A stretch of 43,565 bases of DNA from the NCBI GenBank assembly GCA_030841105.1, contig JAVEDE010000035.1, positions 1 through 43,565 on the forward strand, read 5' to 3'. The position numbers and the translations under genes are program-made. Origin of the DNA: Pyrinomonadaceae bacterium (GTDB taxonomy: Bacteria; Acidobacteriota; Blastocatellia; Pyrinomonadales; Pyrinomonadaceae). A model generated the notes under the pieces. That model made no database searches. It saw only the letters and a list, made by a program, of their open reading frames with translations, and was not told the origin of the DNA. Below are positions 37,424-43,565 of this stretch, piece by piece; position 1 is the stretch's first letter, and each line of letters opens with the position of its first letter.

Positions 37424-38461
37424 CTAATCACTTTTTGTGCGTAGTGTTTGGTGTGTGCAACGGGCTACGCCTTTGTCGGGGCCATTCGGGTACCACCAGC
37501 CGGTTGCTCCGCAATCAGGGCACTGTGAGGCGTCAATGGGCGGCTCTGAGGATGTTTCTGTCACGACCTGCTCTTCGAGTTGTTTCTTATCGAGTTTCCA
37601 TAATCTACGCCGGAGATGTTCGGTGAGAAACGCGGGCACGGATGAGACTGTGGTGCGGGCAGCCGCGATTTTAAGTTCTGCTGAGAGTAGTTCAAAGAGA
37701 GGCTCCCACGACTGATTGTTGGATTCTTTGCCCGTCAGTTCCCTTTCCGCCTCGCGGAGCGATTTGGCGAAAGCCTCATCATCAAAAATTTTTTCTATAG
37801 TCTTAAAAGAAGTCTTAGGAGAACTGGAAGTATCTGCGCTCTCAACAGATAGACCCCTGTCACCCCTGTCAGATTCTGACCCCTGTACCATGTGTAGATC
37901 TTGCACTGTCACACCCCTGTCACCCCTGTCACCCCTGTGCCCCCTCTCAATGCCCACCTCTTCCGGCAAATAAACGGTAAAAAGATTGCCACCATGCTCC
38001 CCTCCCTTCTCTTCAACCGTAACCAGACCGGATAAAACAAGCCTCTGGAGATGCGCGCGATAGGTGTGGCGGGTCATGCCGGCACCGCGCATCACTTTGT
38101 CTGTAGGAATACGTTCGGACCGTTTAGGGACGATGGCTCCACGCGTCTGGGAATAGAGATAATCGTAGAGCTGTTTACCTTTACCGGTAAACAGTCCGGC
38201 CGGAATCGCATCGCGCACGACGGAATTCGCCACGCGTGCGAAATCTCTTTTGGGTGCCGCGTCCCCCGTCACCCCCGTCACCCCGGTGACAGGGGTGACG
38301 GGGGTGACATCTGTGACAGGGGTGACAGGGGTTGCAATCTCTTCAGGCTTGATTAGATCGTCGTGCGGCAAACGCAACGCTGTCGGTACCATCAGACCGA
38401 GTTTCTTTTTGGGCTGTGGGCTGCGTAAAGAGCTGGCAGGTTTGGGTTTAGTTTCTCCCAT
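37424..38461 (-). CDS. Replication-initiator-like winged-helix protein with C-terminal zinc ribbon
   Basis: 345 aa. Residues about 90-170 look like a winged helix (YDYLYSQTRGAIVP, IPTDKVMRGAGMTRHTYRAHLQRL, LVLSGLVTVEEKGG), as in plasmid replication initiators and their regulators. The C-terminus has a zinc-binding motif CPDCGATGWWYPNG followed by a further Cys and His. Two low-complexity stretches, TPVTPVTDVTPVTPVT (about 43-67) and RGHRGDRGDRG / DRGDRG (173-204), come from the same 9-bp DNA repeat read in opposite orientations. It starts 8 nt after the parA stop, with GAGG overlapping that stop. No replication activity can be proven from sequence. Confidence 0.6.
   Translation of the reverse strand: MGETKPKPASSLRSPQPKKKLGLMVPTALRLPHDDLIKPEEIATPVTPVTDVTPVTPVTGVTGVTGDAAPKRDFARVANSVVRDAIPAGLFTGKGKQLYDYLYSQTRGAIVPKRSERIPTDKVMRGAGMTRHTYRAHLQRLVLSGLVTVEEKGGEHGGNLFTVYLPEEVGIERGHRGDRGDRGVTVQDLHMVQGSESDRGDRGLSVESADTSSSPKTSFKTIEKIFDDEAFAKSLREAERELTGKESNNQSWEPLFELLSAELKIAAARTTVSSVPAFLTEHLRRRLWKLDKKQLEEQVVTETSSEPPIDASQCPDCGATGWWYPNGPDKGVARCTHQTLRTKSD
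37851..37943. repeat. Cluster of 9-bp repeats (CACCCCTGT type), intragenic
   Basis: At least seven copies of ACCCCTGTC or near variants on the plus strand, in two groups (37851-37889 and 37904-37943), the first containing the palindrome GTCAGATTCTGAC. They lie inside the initiator-like gene. Confidence 0.8.
38261..38334. repeat. Second cluster of the 9-bp repeats, inverted within itself
   Basis: Plus strand begins with CCCCCGTCA CCCCCGTCA, meets a mirror point GTCACCCCGGTGAC (38269-38290 region) and continues as GTGACAGGG / GTGACGGGG copies to 38334. It encodes the Thr-Pro-Val stretch of the initiator-like protein. Confidence 0.8.
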
Positions 38462-38469
38462 GGATTACC

Positions 38470-39285
38470 TCATTTAACGGCGGAAATCTTCTGCCGGGAC
38501 ATTTGTAGCCGGTCTAGAACCTCTTCGGTCAAACTCCAAAGCTGATCGGAAGCACGGTGCGACTTGGCGTACAGGACGGCCGGTAGTTTCTGTGACGGTG
38601 CTTCCGCCACTTTTGAGTAATCATGCAAGTTGGTGTCGAACACGTGGCCGACAAGGCCGATGGCAGCTTCTACTGCGCTGCGTGACTCTGCGGACAAGTT
38701 GCGCTGCGGTTTATAGAGATTTATCACTGCTCCGAGCATTTGGAGGCTGGAATTGACATTTTTTCGTACCTGCTCAATGGTGAAGGCTAAATCGGAGAGA
38801 CCTTGCAAACCCATCGCGTCGGAGGCGCAGGGGACGATGACAAAATCAGAAGCGTAAAGTGCGGCAGTTAATAGCTTTCCGAGTTGCGGCGGGCAGTCTA
38901 TGAAGACCAGATCATAGCCTTTGCCGTGCTCCTGAAGTTGATTCCTGAGTCGGTGCGTCAGGTAATCCGGTTGCATCTCGAATCTGGCGAGACGAATGTC
39001 GGCCGGAACGAGGTCAAGCCCTTCGACAGGGCTTTCCAGAATGGCGTCATCGAGGGGAAGCGGCTCGACTTTAACACCCGTCGTGGATTCCGGCTCGATC
39101 AAAACATGAGAAAGCGTGGCCTCGTAGACGTCCGAATCAACCCAAGAGGAGGTTAGATTTCCTTGCGGGTCGGCGTCTATCGTGAGGGTCTGGTGACCTC
39201 TCAGCGCACAGCAGGCGGACAATTCGCGGCAGACGGTGGTCTTGCCGACGCCGCCTTTCTGGTTGGCGATGGCGATGGTGATCAT
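38470..39285 (-). CDS. parA: ParA-family partition ATPase
   Basis: 271 aa. Deviant Walker A KGGVGKTT (residues 10-17) after MITIAIANQ, TIDADPQGNLTSSWV (Walker A' Asp), and LVFIDCPPQLGK (Walker B). It lacks the N-terminal HTH of P1-type ParA, so it is a small ParA/Soj-like protein. The AAA-free MinD-type fold, DNA-binding ATPase that segregates plasmids or chromosomes with a ParB-like partner. Its ATG overlaps the stop of the small HTH gene by 4 nt and the initiator-like gene follows at 8 nt: a three-gene operon. Confidence 0.88.
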   Translation of the reverse strand: MITIAIANQKGGVGKTTVCRELSACCALRGHQTLTIDADPQGNLTSSWVDSDVYEATLSHVLIEPESTTGVKVEPLPLDDAILESPVEGLDLVPADIRLARFEMQPDYLTHRLRNQLQEHGKGYDLVFIDCPPQLGKLLTAALYASDFVIVPCASDAMGLQGLSDLAFTIEQVRKNVNSSLQMLGAVINLYKPQRNLSAESRSAVEAAIGLVGHVFDTNLHDYSKVAEAPSQKLPAVLYAKSHRASDQLWSLTEEVLDRLQMSRQKISAVK

Positions 39286-39500
39286 GCTGCGATTCCTCTG
39301 CGTACTTTTTCGGCGTCCTCAAGCACGCGCTCTATGTCACATTTTTTGACCAACTTGATGCGGGTGTCCAAGACGTCTGTCAGCGTCTGGATTTGGTATG
39401 AGCGGATGATGCGCCAGAGGGTAGTTCGTGAGACGCCGAGCGTCTCCTGTGCGGCGGTTAGGGTCAGAGTTTCGTCGTGCTGTTTGGCAATTGCCATCAT
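39282..39500 (-). CDS. Small helix-turn-helix DNA-binding protein
   Basis: 72 aa. LTLTAAQETLGVSRTTLWRIIRSYQI is a plain HTH of the excisionase/MerR-like kind, followed by a short wing-like region and a charged tail. Starts at ATG 39500 or, better spaced from GAGGTG, ATG 39497. First gene of the operon with parA and the initiator-like gene; a role as autoregulator or excisionase is inferred from size and position. Confidence 0.72.
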   Translation of the reverse strand: MMAIAKQHDETLTLTAAQETLGVSRTTLWRIIRSYQIQTLTDVLDTRIKLVKKCDIERVLEDAEKVRRGIAA

Positions 39501-39536
39501 TACACCTCGTAAGTGTTGAATAAGGCGAGAAAGCGT

Positions 39537-39565
39537 CTTTTACAGCGAATACCGTCAGATGTCAA
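39537..39565 (-). promoter_or_regulatory. Candidate promoter of the HTH-parA operon
   Basis: Minus strand TTGACA (39565-39560), 17-bp spacer, TAAAAG (39542-39537); TGTAAA at a 15-bp spacing is an alternative -10. About 37 nt before the first ATG. Confidence 0.45.
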
Positions 39566-39812
39566 TAGATACGTTTCAACTCGCGGGCGGGAAACTTGGG
39601 CGGAGCAGGGAAGTTAGCGCTTTACGACGAAGCGTGCGACGGCGATTGATAGGTTTCGGATTCGCTCAGGGTGTTTATGGATCGTAGTGCAGAACCGCGT
39701 TGGACGATGCGGTGGCATGAAGATATCAACCGACGGCTGTGACGGCCAAAACCTCAAATCGTCATATGTGAATAGAGCCGGTTACTACGTCCTGTGTTTA
39801 CTACGTCCTGCT

Positions 39813-39947
39813 TAGAGTACATGCTCGATTTCCCGCGCCAGCCCTGCCTTTATCATCCTCCAGTCGCGGTTGATCGTAGCTGCCGGGATACATAACCCTT
39901 CCACCTCTTCTTCGTTTCCCGTTCGCCCGCGAAACGTTTTGTCCGGT
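39813..39947 (-). pseudogene. C-terminal remnant of an ECF-type sigma factor
   Basis: A 44-codon open stretch after an in-frame TGA. Its translation contains EEEVEGLCIPAATINRDW and ends with MIKAGLAREIEHVL. This matches the region-4 helix-turn-helix and C-terminus of acidobacterial ECF sigma factors ('EVAEVLGIxxATVxRDWxxAxAWLxREL'). The upstream 130 or so codons are missing and no start or ribosome site exists, so it is a truncated relic. Confidence 0.55.
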
Positions 39948-40127
39948 CAATGCATTAACACGTAGAGGGCAGTTGGCAGCATAGCGACTTAGCTACGATG
40001 ATTGGGGAAGGGTATGCCGCAATTTGGAATTGACCCGCCGTAGGCCAGCCGCACCCGTCCGCGTGATCTGAACTTCCCATACCGCTGACCGATGGCACGA
40101 CAATGTTTCCGAAGGAGACAAACCCCC

Positions 40128-40739
40128 ATGATGAGACGTACGCGCACCCTGCTCCCCGCACTGGCGTTGCTCGCTCTTGCCGCCGTCAACGCCTCCGGCC
40201 AGTGGTGTAACCCGGCGCACCTGAGAAACCCGGCCGACTTGATGGCCGAAATGCAGGTGATAGACGCGCCCCAGCGAGATCAACAAAGTCAGGGGCAAGA
40301 ACGCGTTGCGCGCAACGCACAGGGCGAGATCGTGGACGCGGAAGGCAAGCTGACCGACGAGAGAAAACTGTCGAGCATCGTGGGGCGCACACAGAGCAGC
40401 GGGCGTCGCTGCGCCCCGCTCGCCATGCTCCACACGCGTCTCACCGACAACCCGAGATACAACCTGTTCTTCTCAACCGGCGTCACGGCCAAACATGATC
40501 AGGCCGGAACAGACATCGAGTACATGATCGGCCCTTCTTTCAACTTCCTCAACAACAACATGTTCTTCACCTTCGGCGGCTACGCGGGCAGGCAGCAGCG
40601 CCTCGCGGGCGATCTGTTTGAAGGTGCAGCCCTCGGCTCTGTCACAGACGTGCCGGTGCGCAAGGATTACGTCTGGAAACCCGCCTTCTCCTTCACCTAC
40701 CGAATCCCCCTCGGAGATTCTTCCCGCCCCAGAAACTAA
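40128..40739 (+). CDS. Small exported beta-barrel-like protein
   Basis: 203 aa from ATG 40128 (AAGGAG about 11 nt upstream; ATG 40131 also possible; an in-frame upstream start at 40092 lacks a ribosome site). Signal peptide residues 1-24, LLPALALLALAAVNASG. A Gln/Glu/Arg-rich middle is followed by alternating strands: YNLFFSTGVTAKH, IEYMIGPSFNFL, MFFTFGGYAG, and a last strand WKPAFSFTYRIPL near the C-terminus, as in outer-membrane barrel ends. Family not recognised; an outer-membrane or periplasmic location is inferred. Confidence 0.65.
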   Translation: MMRRTRTLLPALALLALAAVNASGQWCNPAHLRNPADLMAEMQVIDAPQRDQQSQGQERVARNAQGEIVDAEGKLTDERKLSSIVGRTQSSGRRCAPLAMLHTRLTDNPRYNLFFSTGVTAKHDQAGTDIEYMIGPSFNFLNNNMFFTFGGYAGRQQRLAGDLFEGAALGSVTDVPVRKDYVWKPAFSFTYRIPLGDSSRPRN

Positions 40740-40830
40740 ACATCCGTATACCTCACACGGCGGGCGCGCCCCTCACGAAGGCGCGCCCGCCGACCCCCTT
40801 TTGATTGCCGCGTTCAAAGGAGTCGCCGAC

Positions 40831-41397
40831 ATGTCGAGCAAAAGTTCGCGTCAGACCGTGAAGAAAAAGAGCGGGGCGGGGAAGGCTAAGTCAAAAAAAT
40901 CGCATGCCGCAAAGACCATCTCGAAGACTACCTCGAAGCGGGGCGCGCCCGATGCTGTCACGTCGAAAGGCGCGAGCAAAAACGCGTCCAAAGGTGTGAA
41001 GAAGGCCGCGACGAAAGCTGCGACGAAAGTTGCGGGCGTCAAGGGCGGGGCGAAAAAGAGTGGGACGAGGAGGCGCGCGGCCGCGGCGTCGTTTGTGCCG
41101 TCAATGTTGGGGGCGGCGCAACCAGATCATCATCAAAGGACTCAACGGCCAGCAGTTCAGCACCAACGGCGACTCCGGCGCGCTCGTCGTCGAACACGGC
41201 ACGAACCGCGCCACCGGCCTGCTCATCGCCGGTTCGACCACGCACACCATCGCCAATCACATCGCCGACGTGCTACAAGCGCTCAACGTGCGGCTCGTCT
41301 GACGAACGCGCCGCGCGCTCCGAGGTTTCTGCATGGCATCAAGAGAAGAGGCGGAGCGAGTCAAGGAGCGACACTCGATGCGACTCCTCGATCTTGA
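40831..41397 (+). CDS. Lys/Ala-rich (histone H1-like) ORF, probably frameshifted
   Basis: ATG 40831 follows AAAGGAG. The first 75 or so codons encode an extremely basic Lys/Ala/Ser-rich stretch (KKAATKAATK type) as in H1-like DNA-binding tails. From about 41109 the frame turns into Arg/His-rich noise to 41397, while the +1 frame carries a recognisable protease end. The 188-aa product as written is therefore doubtful; a single-base change in the G5 run 41109-41113 would fuse the basic region to the protease segment and end at 41302. Confidence 0.45.
   Translation: MSSKSSRQTVKKKSGAGKAKSKKSHAAKTISKTTSKRGAPDAVTSKGASKNASKGVKKAATKAATKVAGVKGGAKKSGTRRRAAAASFVPSMLGAAQPDHHQRTQRPAVQHQRRLRRARRRTRHEPRHRPAHRRFDHAHHRQSHRRRATSAQRAARLTNAPRAPRFLHGIKRRGGASQGATLDATPRS
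41107..41302 (+). pseudogene. C-terminal fragment of a trypsin-like serine protease
   Basis: In the frame ending TGA 41300-41302: RRNQIIIKGLNGQQF, then TNGDSGALVV with the catalytic-Ser motif GDSG, then RATGLLIAGS and TIANHIADVLQALNV. This is the usual last strand set of bacterial trypsin-like peptidases. The His and Asp of the triad are missing from the window in this frame. It follows the basic ORF in a +1 frame, so it is a deletion/frameshift relic, unless recoding occurs at the G5 run. Confidence 0.6.
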
Positions 41398-41566
41398 GGG
41401 CGTCGCCGGAGTCGGCGTCCGCGAGGACGACGAGACGGGTCAGTGTCACCTGACAATTTACGTGGACAGAGACGACCACGCCGTCCGCGACAGCCTGCCG
41501 GATCAAATTGAAGGCGTGCGACTAGAGATCGTGCGTGGCGAGTCGTTCCGCAGATTCCCGCAATGA
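41333..41566 (+). CDS. Stand-alone small domain related to protease N-termini
   Basis: 77 aa behind GAGG at 8 nt. VKERHSMRLLDLEGVAGVG followed by HLTIYVDRDD and DQIEGVRLEIVRGESFR resembles the about 75-residue domain that precedes the peptidase domain in many bacterial trypsin-like proteins (LxxLPGVVGVGVG ... VYVxxD ... LPxxIEGVPVEVxxTG). Here it ends after the domain. It lies 30 nt after the protease fragment, so the two halves of such a protease are present in reversed order. Confidence 0.6.
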   Translation: MASREEAERVKERHSMRLLDLEGVAGVGVREDDETGQCHLTIYVDRDDHAVRDSLPDQIEGVRLEIVRGESFRRFPQ

Positions 41567-41800
41567 GTCGCGTGCGGCGTGCCCGAACGCGACGCCCGCC
41601 GCACCTGAACGCGCCGCCCGCCGCACGCGATACGCGTCTAGCCCGACTCCGCAAACTTAGACTACAATGCGACGGCGGGTGACGGGGCGTTGTCGCCCCC
41701 GGCGACTGACGTGTGAACCGACTCGGCCGCGCGCCGCATCCGCCGCCGCCGGAGACGTGGCGTCTCCGCAAGTTCGCGCACCGGTCGTCGCACAATCCTC

Positions 41801-43565
41801 ATGGTCATCAAAGACAGCACAAGCCAGTCGCCCATGGAAGATCGCTACCGCGCCATCCTCGAACAGTCGCCGCTCAGTATCCAGATCATGTCGCCGGACG
41901 GACGCATAGTGCGCGTCAACCGCGCGTGGGAAGAGTTGTGGGGCGTGACGCTCGATCAACTCGAAGGCTACAACATCCTCGAAGACCAGCAACTCGTCGA
42001 GAACGGCATCATGCCCTACATCCGCCGCGCCTTCGCCGGGGAGGCCGTCGAGATGCCGCCCGTGCTCTACGACCCCGACGCGACCATCCCCGACATCACG
42101 CGCCACGCCGAGCCGCGCCGCTGGACGAAGGCCGTCGCCTACCCGATCAAAGACGAAGCGGGACGTGTGCGCGAAGTCGTCCTCATGCACGAAGACATCA
42201 CGGCGCGCGTCTCGGCCGAAGCGAACTTGCGCGAGAGCGAGTCGCGTTACCGCGCGCTCTTCGAGACCACGCTCGACGGCATCATGCTTGTTGACGATAG
42301 CGGTCACTACGTTGATGTCAACGAGAGCCTCTGCCGCATCCTGCGCGCGCCGCGCGAGCGACTCGTCGGCGCGCACTTCGGCGATTACATGCTTCCCGAA
42401 CGCTACGAGGAGGCCGCGCGCGCACTCGCCTCACTCGGCGAGACGGGCGTGTTTGCCGGTGACTTCCCGATGCGCGCGGCCGACGGCACGGTGGTCGAGT
42501 TGGAGTGGACTTCGCGCGCCAACGTCGTGCCCGGCCTGCACGTCTGCGTGGCGCGCGACGTGACGGGGCGCAAGCACGCCGAAGAGTCTCTGCGCGAGAG
42601 CGAGTCGCGCTACCAGCGCGCGGCCGAGTCGGGGCGCGTCGGCATCTGGGACTTAGACCTGGAGACCAACGACCTCTACCTCTCGCCGAACCTCAAGGCG
42701 CTCGTCGGTTACGGCGACAACGAACTCGCCAACGACCTCGACGCGTGGTGTCAACTCGTCCACCCGGACGACAAGGAGAAGGTGATTGCGGCCACGAAGG
42801 CGCACGTCGAAGGCGAAGTTCCGCGCTACGAAGTCGAAGTCCGCCGTCGTCATCGTGACGGCCGCTACCTCTGGTTTCTCGCTCAGGGCGTCGCGCTCAG
42901 AGACGCCGCAGGGCGTGCGTACCGGCTGACGGGTTCGGACACCGACATCACCGCGCGCAAGCAGGCCGAAGAATCGCTGCGCGACAGCGAGGAGCGTTAC
43001 CGCAACCTCCTTGAGAACGCTAACGACATCATCTACGCGCACGATCTACAGGGCAACTACCTCTCGATCAATCGCGCCGGGGCGGAGATCACAGGCTACA
43101 CGCGCGAAGAGATTCTGGGCGGGTTGAACATCTCACGCGTCGTCGTGCCGGAACATCTTGAGCGCGCCAAAGAGATGTTGCTGCGTAAACTTCAAGACCC
43201 CAGCCCGACCGTCTACGAACTCGACATCATCACGAAAGACAATCGCCGCCTGACGCTCGAAGTGAGCACGAGAATTTCTTACGTCGGCGGTCAGCCCGCG
43301 GCGGTCGAAGGCGTGGCGCGCGACGTGACGGCGCGCAAGCGCGACGAGGCGGAGAAGACGCGTCTCGCGGCGTTGCTCGAAAGCCAGCGGCGTCACTTGC
43401 AGGCGATGGTGGGCAACGTGCCGGGCGTGGTGTGGGAGGCGTGGGGCGTGCCGGACGAGTCGAGCCAGCGCATCAACTTCGTCAGCGACTACGTGGAAAC
43501 TCTGCTCGGCTACACGGTCGAGGACTGGCTCGCCACGCCCAACTTCTGGCTCTCTATCGTCCATC
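41801..43565 (+). CDS. Multi-PAS sensor protein (probable histidine kinase), C-terminus beyond window
   Basis: Open from ATG 41801 to the right edge, 588 codons seen; an in-frame TGA at 41714 bounds the start, and ATG 41834 is an alternative. At least five PAS domains follow each other at about 120-residue spacing: YRAILEQSPLSIQIMSPDG (12), YRALFETTLDGIMLVDDSG (150), YQRAAESGRVGIWDLDLET (275), YRNLLENANDIIYAHDLQG (400) and MVGNVPGVVWEAW (530). Each of the first four ends in a PAC-like segment such as DITARVSAEANLRESE or DVTGRKHAEESL. There is no signal or membrane segment before the first PAS, so sensing is cytoplasmic. Histidine kinase or diguanylate cyclase output would lie outside the window. 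Confidence 0.88.
   Translation, partial: MVIKDSTSQSPMEDRYRAILEQSPLSIQIMSPDGRIVRVNRAWEELWGVTLDQLEGYNILEDQQLVENGIMPYIRRAFAGEAVEMPPVLYDPDATIPDITRHAEPRRWTKAVAYPIKDEAGRVREVVLMHEDITARVSAEANLRESESRYRALFETTLDGIMLVDDSGHYVDVNESLCRILRAPRERLVGAHFGDYMLPERYEEAARALASLGETGVFAGDFPMRAADGTVVELEWTSRANVVPGLHVCVARDVTGRKHAEESLRESESRYQRAAESGRVGIWDLDLETNDLYLSPNLKALVGYGDNELANDLDAWCQLVHPDDKEKVIAATKAHVEGEVPRYEVEVRRRHRDGRYLWFLAQGVALRDAAGRAYRLTGSDTDITARKQAEESLRDSEERYRNLLENANDIIYAHDLQGNYLSINRAGAEITGYTREEILGGLNISRVVVPEHLERAKEMLLRKLQDPSPTVYELDIITKDNRRLTLEVSTRISYVGGQPAAVEGVARDVTARKRDEAEKTRLAALLESQRRHLQAMVGNVPGVVWEAWGVPDESSQRINFVSDYVETLLGYTVEDWLATPNFWLSIVH

Larger units (their letters stand above)
35324..39500. mobile_element. 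Integrated plasmid-like replication/partition island
   Basis: A tyrosine recombinase, a ParB-type HTH protein, a replication-initiator-like protein with intragenic repeats, ParA and a small HTH protein lie together in AT-richer DNA between host genes of high GC. The content is that of an integrated plasmid or an integrative element reduced to its maintenance functions; no transfer, phage or cargo genes are seen. The ends are not defined because no flanking direct repeats were identified; the decayed zone 39501-40127 may belong to it. Confidence 0.6.
39501..40127. other. Non-coding, decayed region between island and host genes
   Basis: Contains the promoter of the HTH-parA operon at its left end, a short direct repeat TACTACGTCCTG (about 39784 and 39800), the remnant of a sigma-factor gene (39813-39947) and the upstream region of the 40128 gene. 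No intact gene was recognised. Confidence 0.6.

Noticed and set aside
37156..37431. Minus-strand ORF of 91 codons between convergent island genes
   Set aside because: It overlaps the end of the ParB-HTH gene, has no ribosome site and no recognisable features; judged chance in AT-richer DNA.
37851..38334. CRISPR array or protein-level repeat domain
   Set aside because: Units are 9 bp without spacers, and the encoded peptides differ between clusters, so neither explanation fits.
39782..39812. Direct repeat TACTACGTCCTG as an attachment site
   Set aside because: Both copies lie side by side; no matching copy was seen at the other end of the island.

Overview
The window looks like a chromosomal segment of a high-GC bacterium, most likely an acidobacterium of the Blastocatellia/Pyrinomonadaceae type. 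This is inferred from the gene mix, not from a marker gene. The mix includes a Ser/Thr kinase fused to an AAA ATPase and TPRs, very large secreted mosaics (SBBP repeats, right-handed beta-helix + Calx-beta + DUF4214, Pro-Thr linkers), a secreted alpha-2-macroglobulin, and a remnant of an ECF sigma factor. No rRNA, tRNA or CRISPR array was recognised.

Layout. 1-4994 (-): the N-terminal 1664 codons of a giant exported TIGR03790/SBBP protein that runs off the left edge; being open-ended it is easily overlooked. 5119-7339 (-): a DUF3037 protein, a HipA-like kinase and an LLM-class flavin oxidoreductase, closely spaced behind the histidine operon. 7364-15996 (-): a complete histidine operon transcribed hisZ-G-D-C-B-H-F-IE-N-A, mostly with 4-nt ATGA/GTGA overlaps. 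15997-16285: a regulatory leader. A TTGACA/TATAAA promoter overlaps the end of the upstream kinase gene; next comes a 42-codon, almost leaderless reading frame with five His codons (HGVHHRH core); then a pause-type hairpin, an alternative pairing at the leader stop codon, and a strong intrinsic terminator about 30 nt before hisZ. Together these read as a ribosome-mediated histidine attenuator. 16257-34967 (-): kinase-ATPase-TPR regulator, GH5-like glycosidase, beta-helix/Calx-beta/DUF4214 giant, a secreted protein with kinase-like motifs, a secreted amidohydrolase with an inserted SnoaL-like domain, and a 2052-aa alpha-2-macroglobulin with a CAEQ thioester motif.

35324-39500 is an AT-richer island. 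It holds a tyrosine recombinase, a divergent protein with a ParB-type HTH, and an operon of small HTH protein, ParA, and a replication-initiator-like winged-helix/zinc-ribbon protein. The last gene carries two clusters of a 9-bp repeat (GTGACAGGG / CCCTGTCAC) in opposite orientations, which suggests DNA-level iterons or a centromere inside the gene. This looks like an integrated plasmid-type replication/partition module. 39501-40127 is a decayed zone with a sigma-factor remnant.

40128-43565 (+): a small secreted beta-barrel-like protein, a Lys/Ala-rich ORF frameshifted into the GDSG end of a trypsin-like protease, a free-standing copy of the small N-terminal domain of such proteases, and a multi-PAS sensor protein that runs off the right edge.

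All calls come from reading the sequence and recalling family features; no database search was run.
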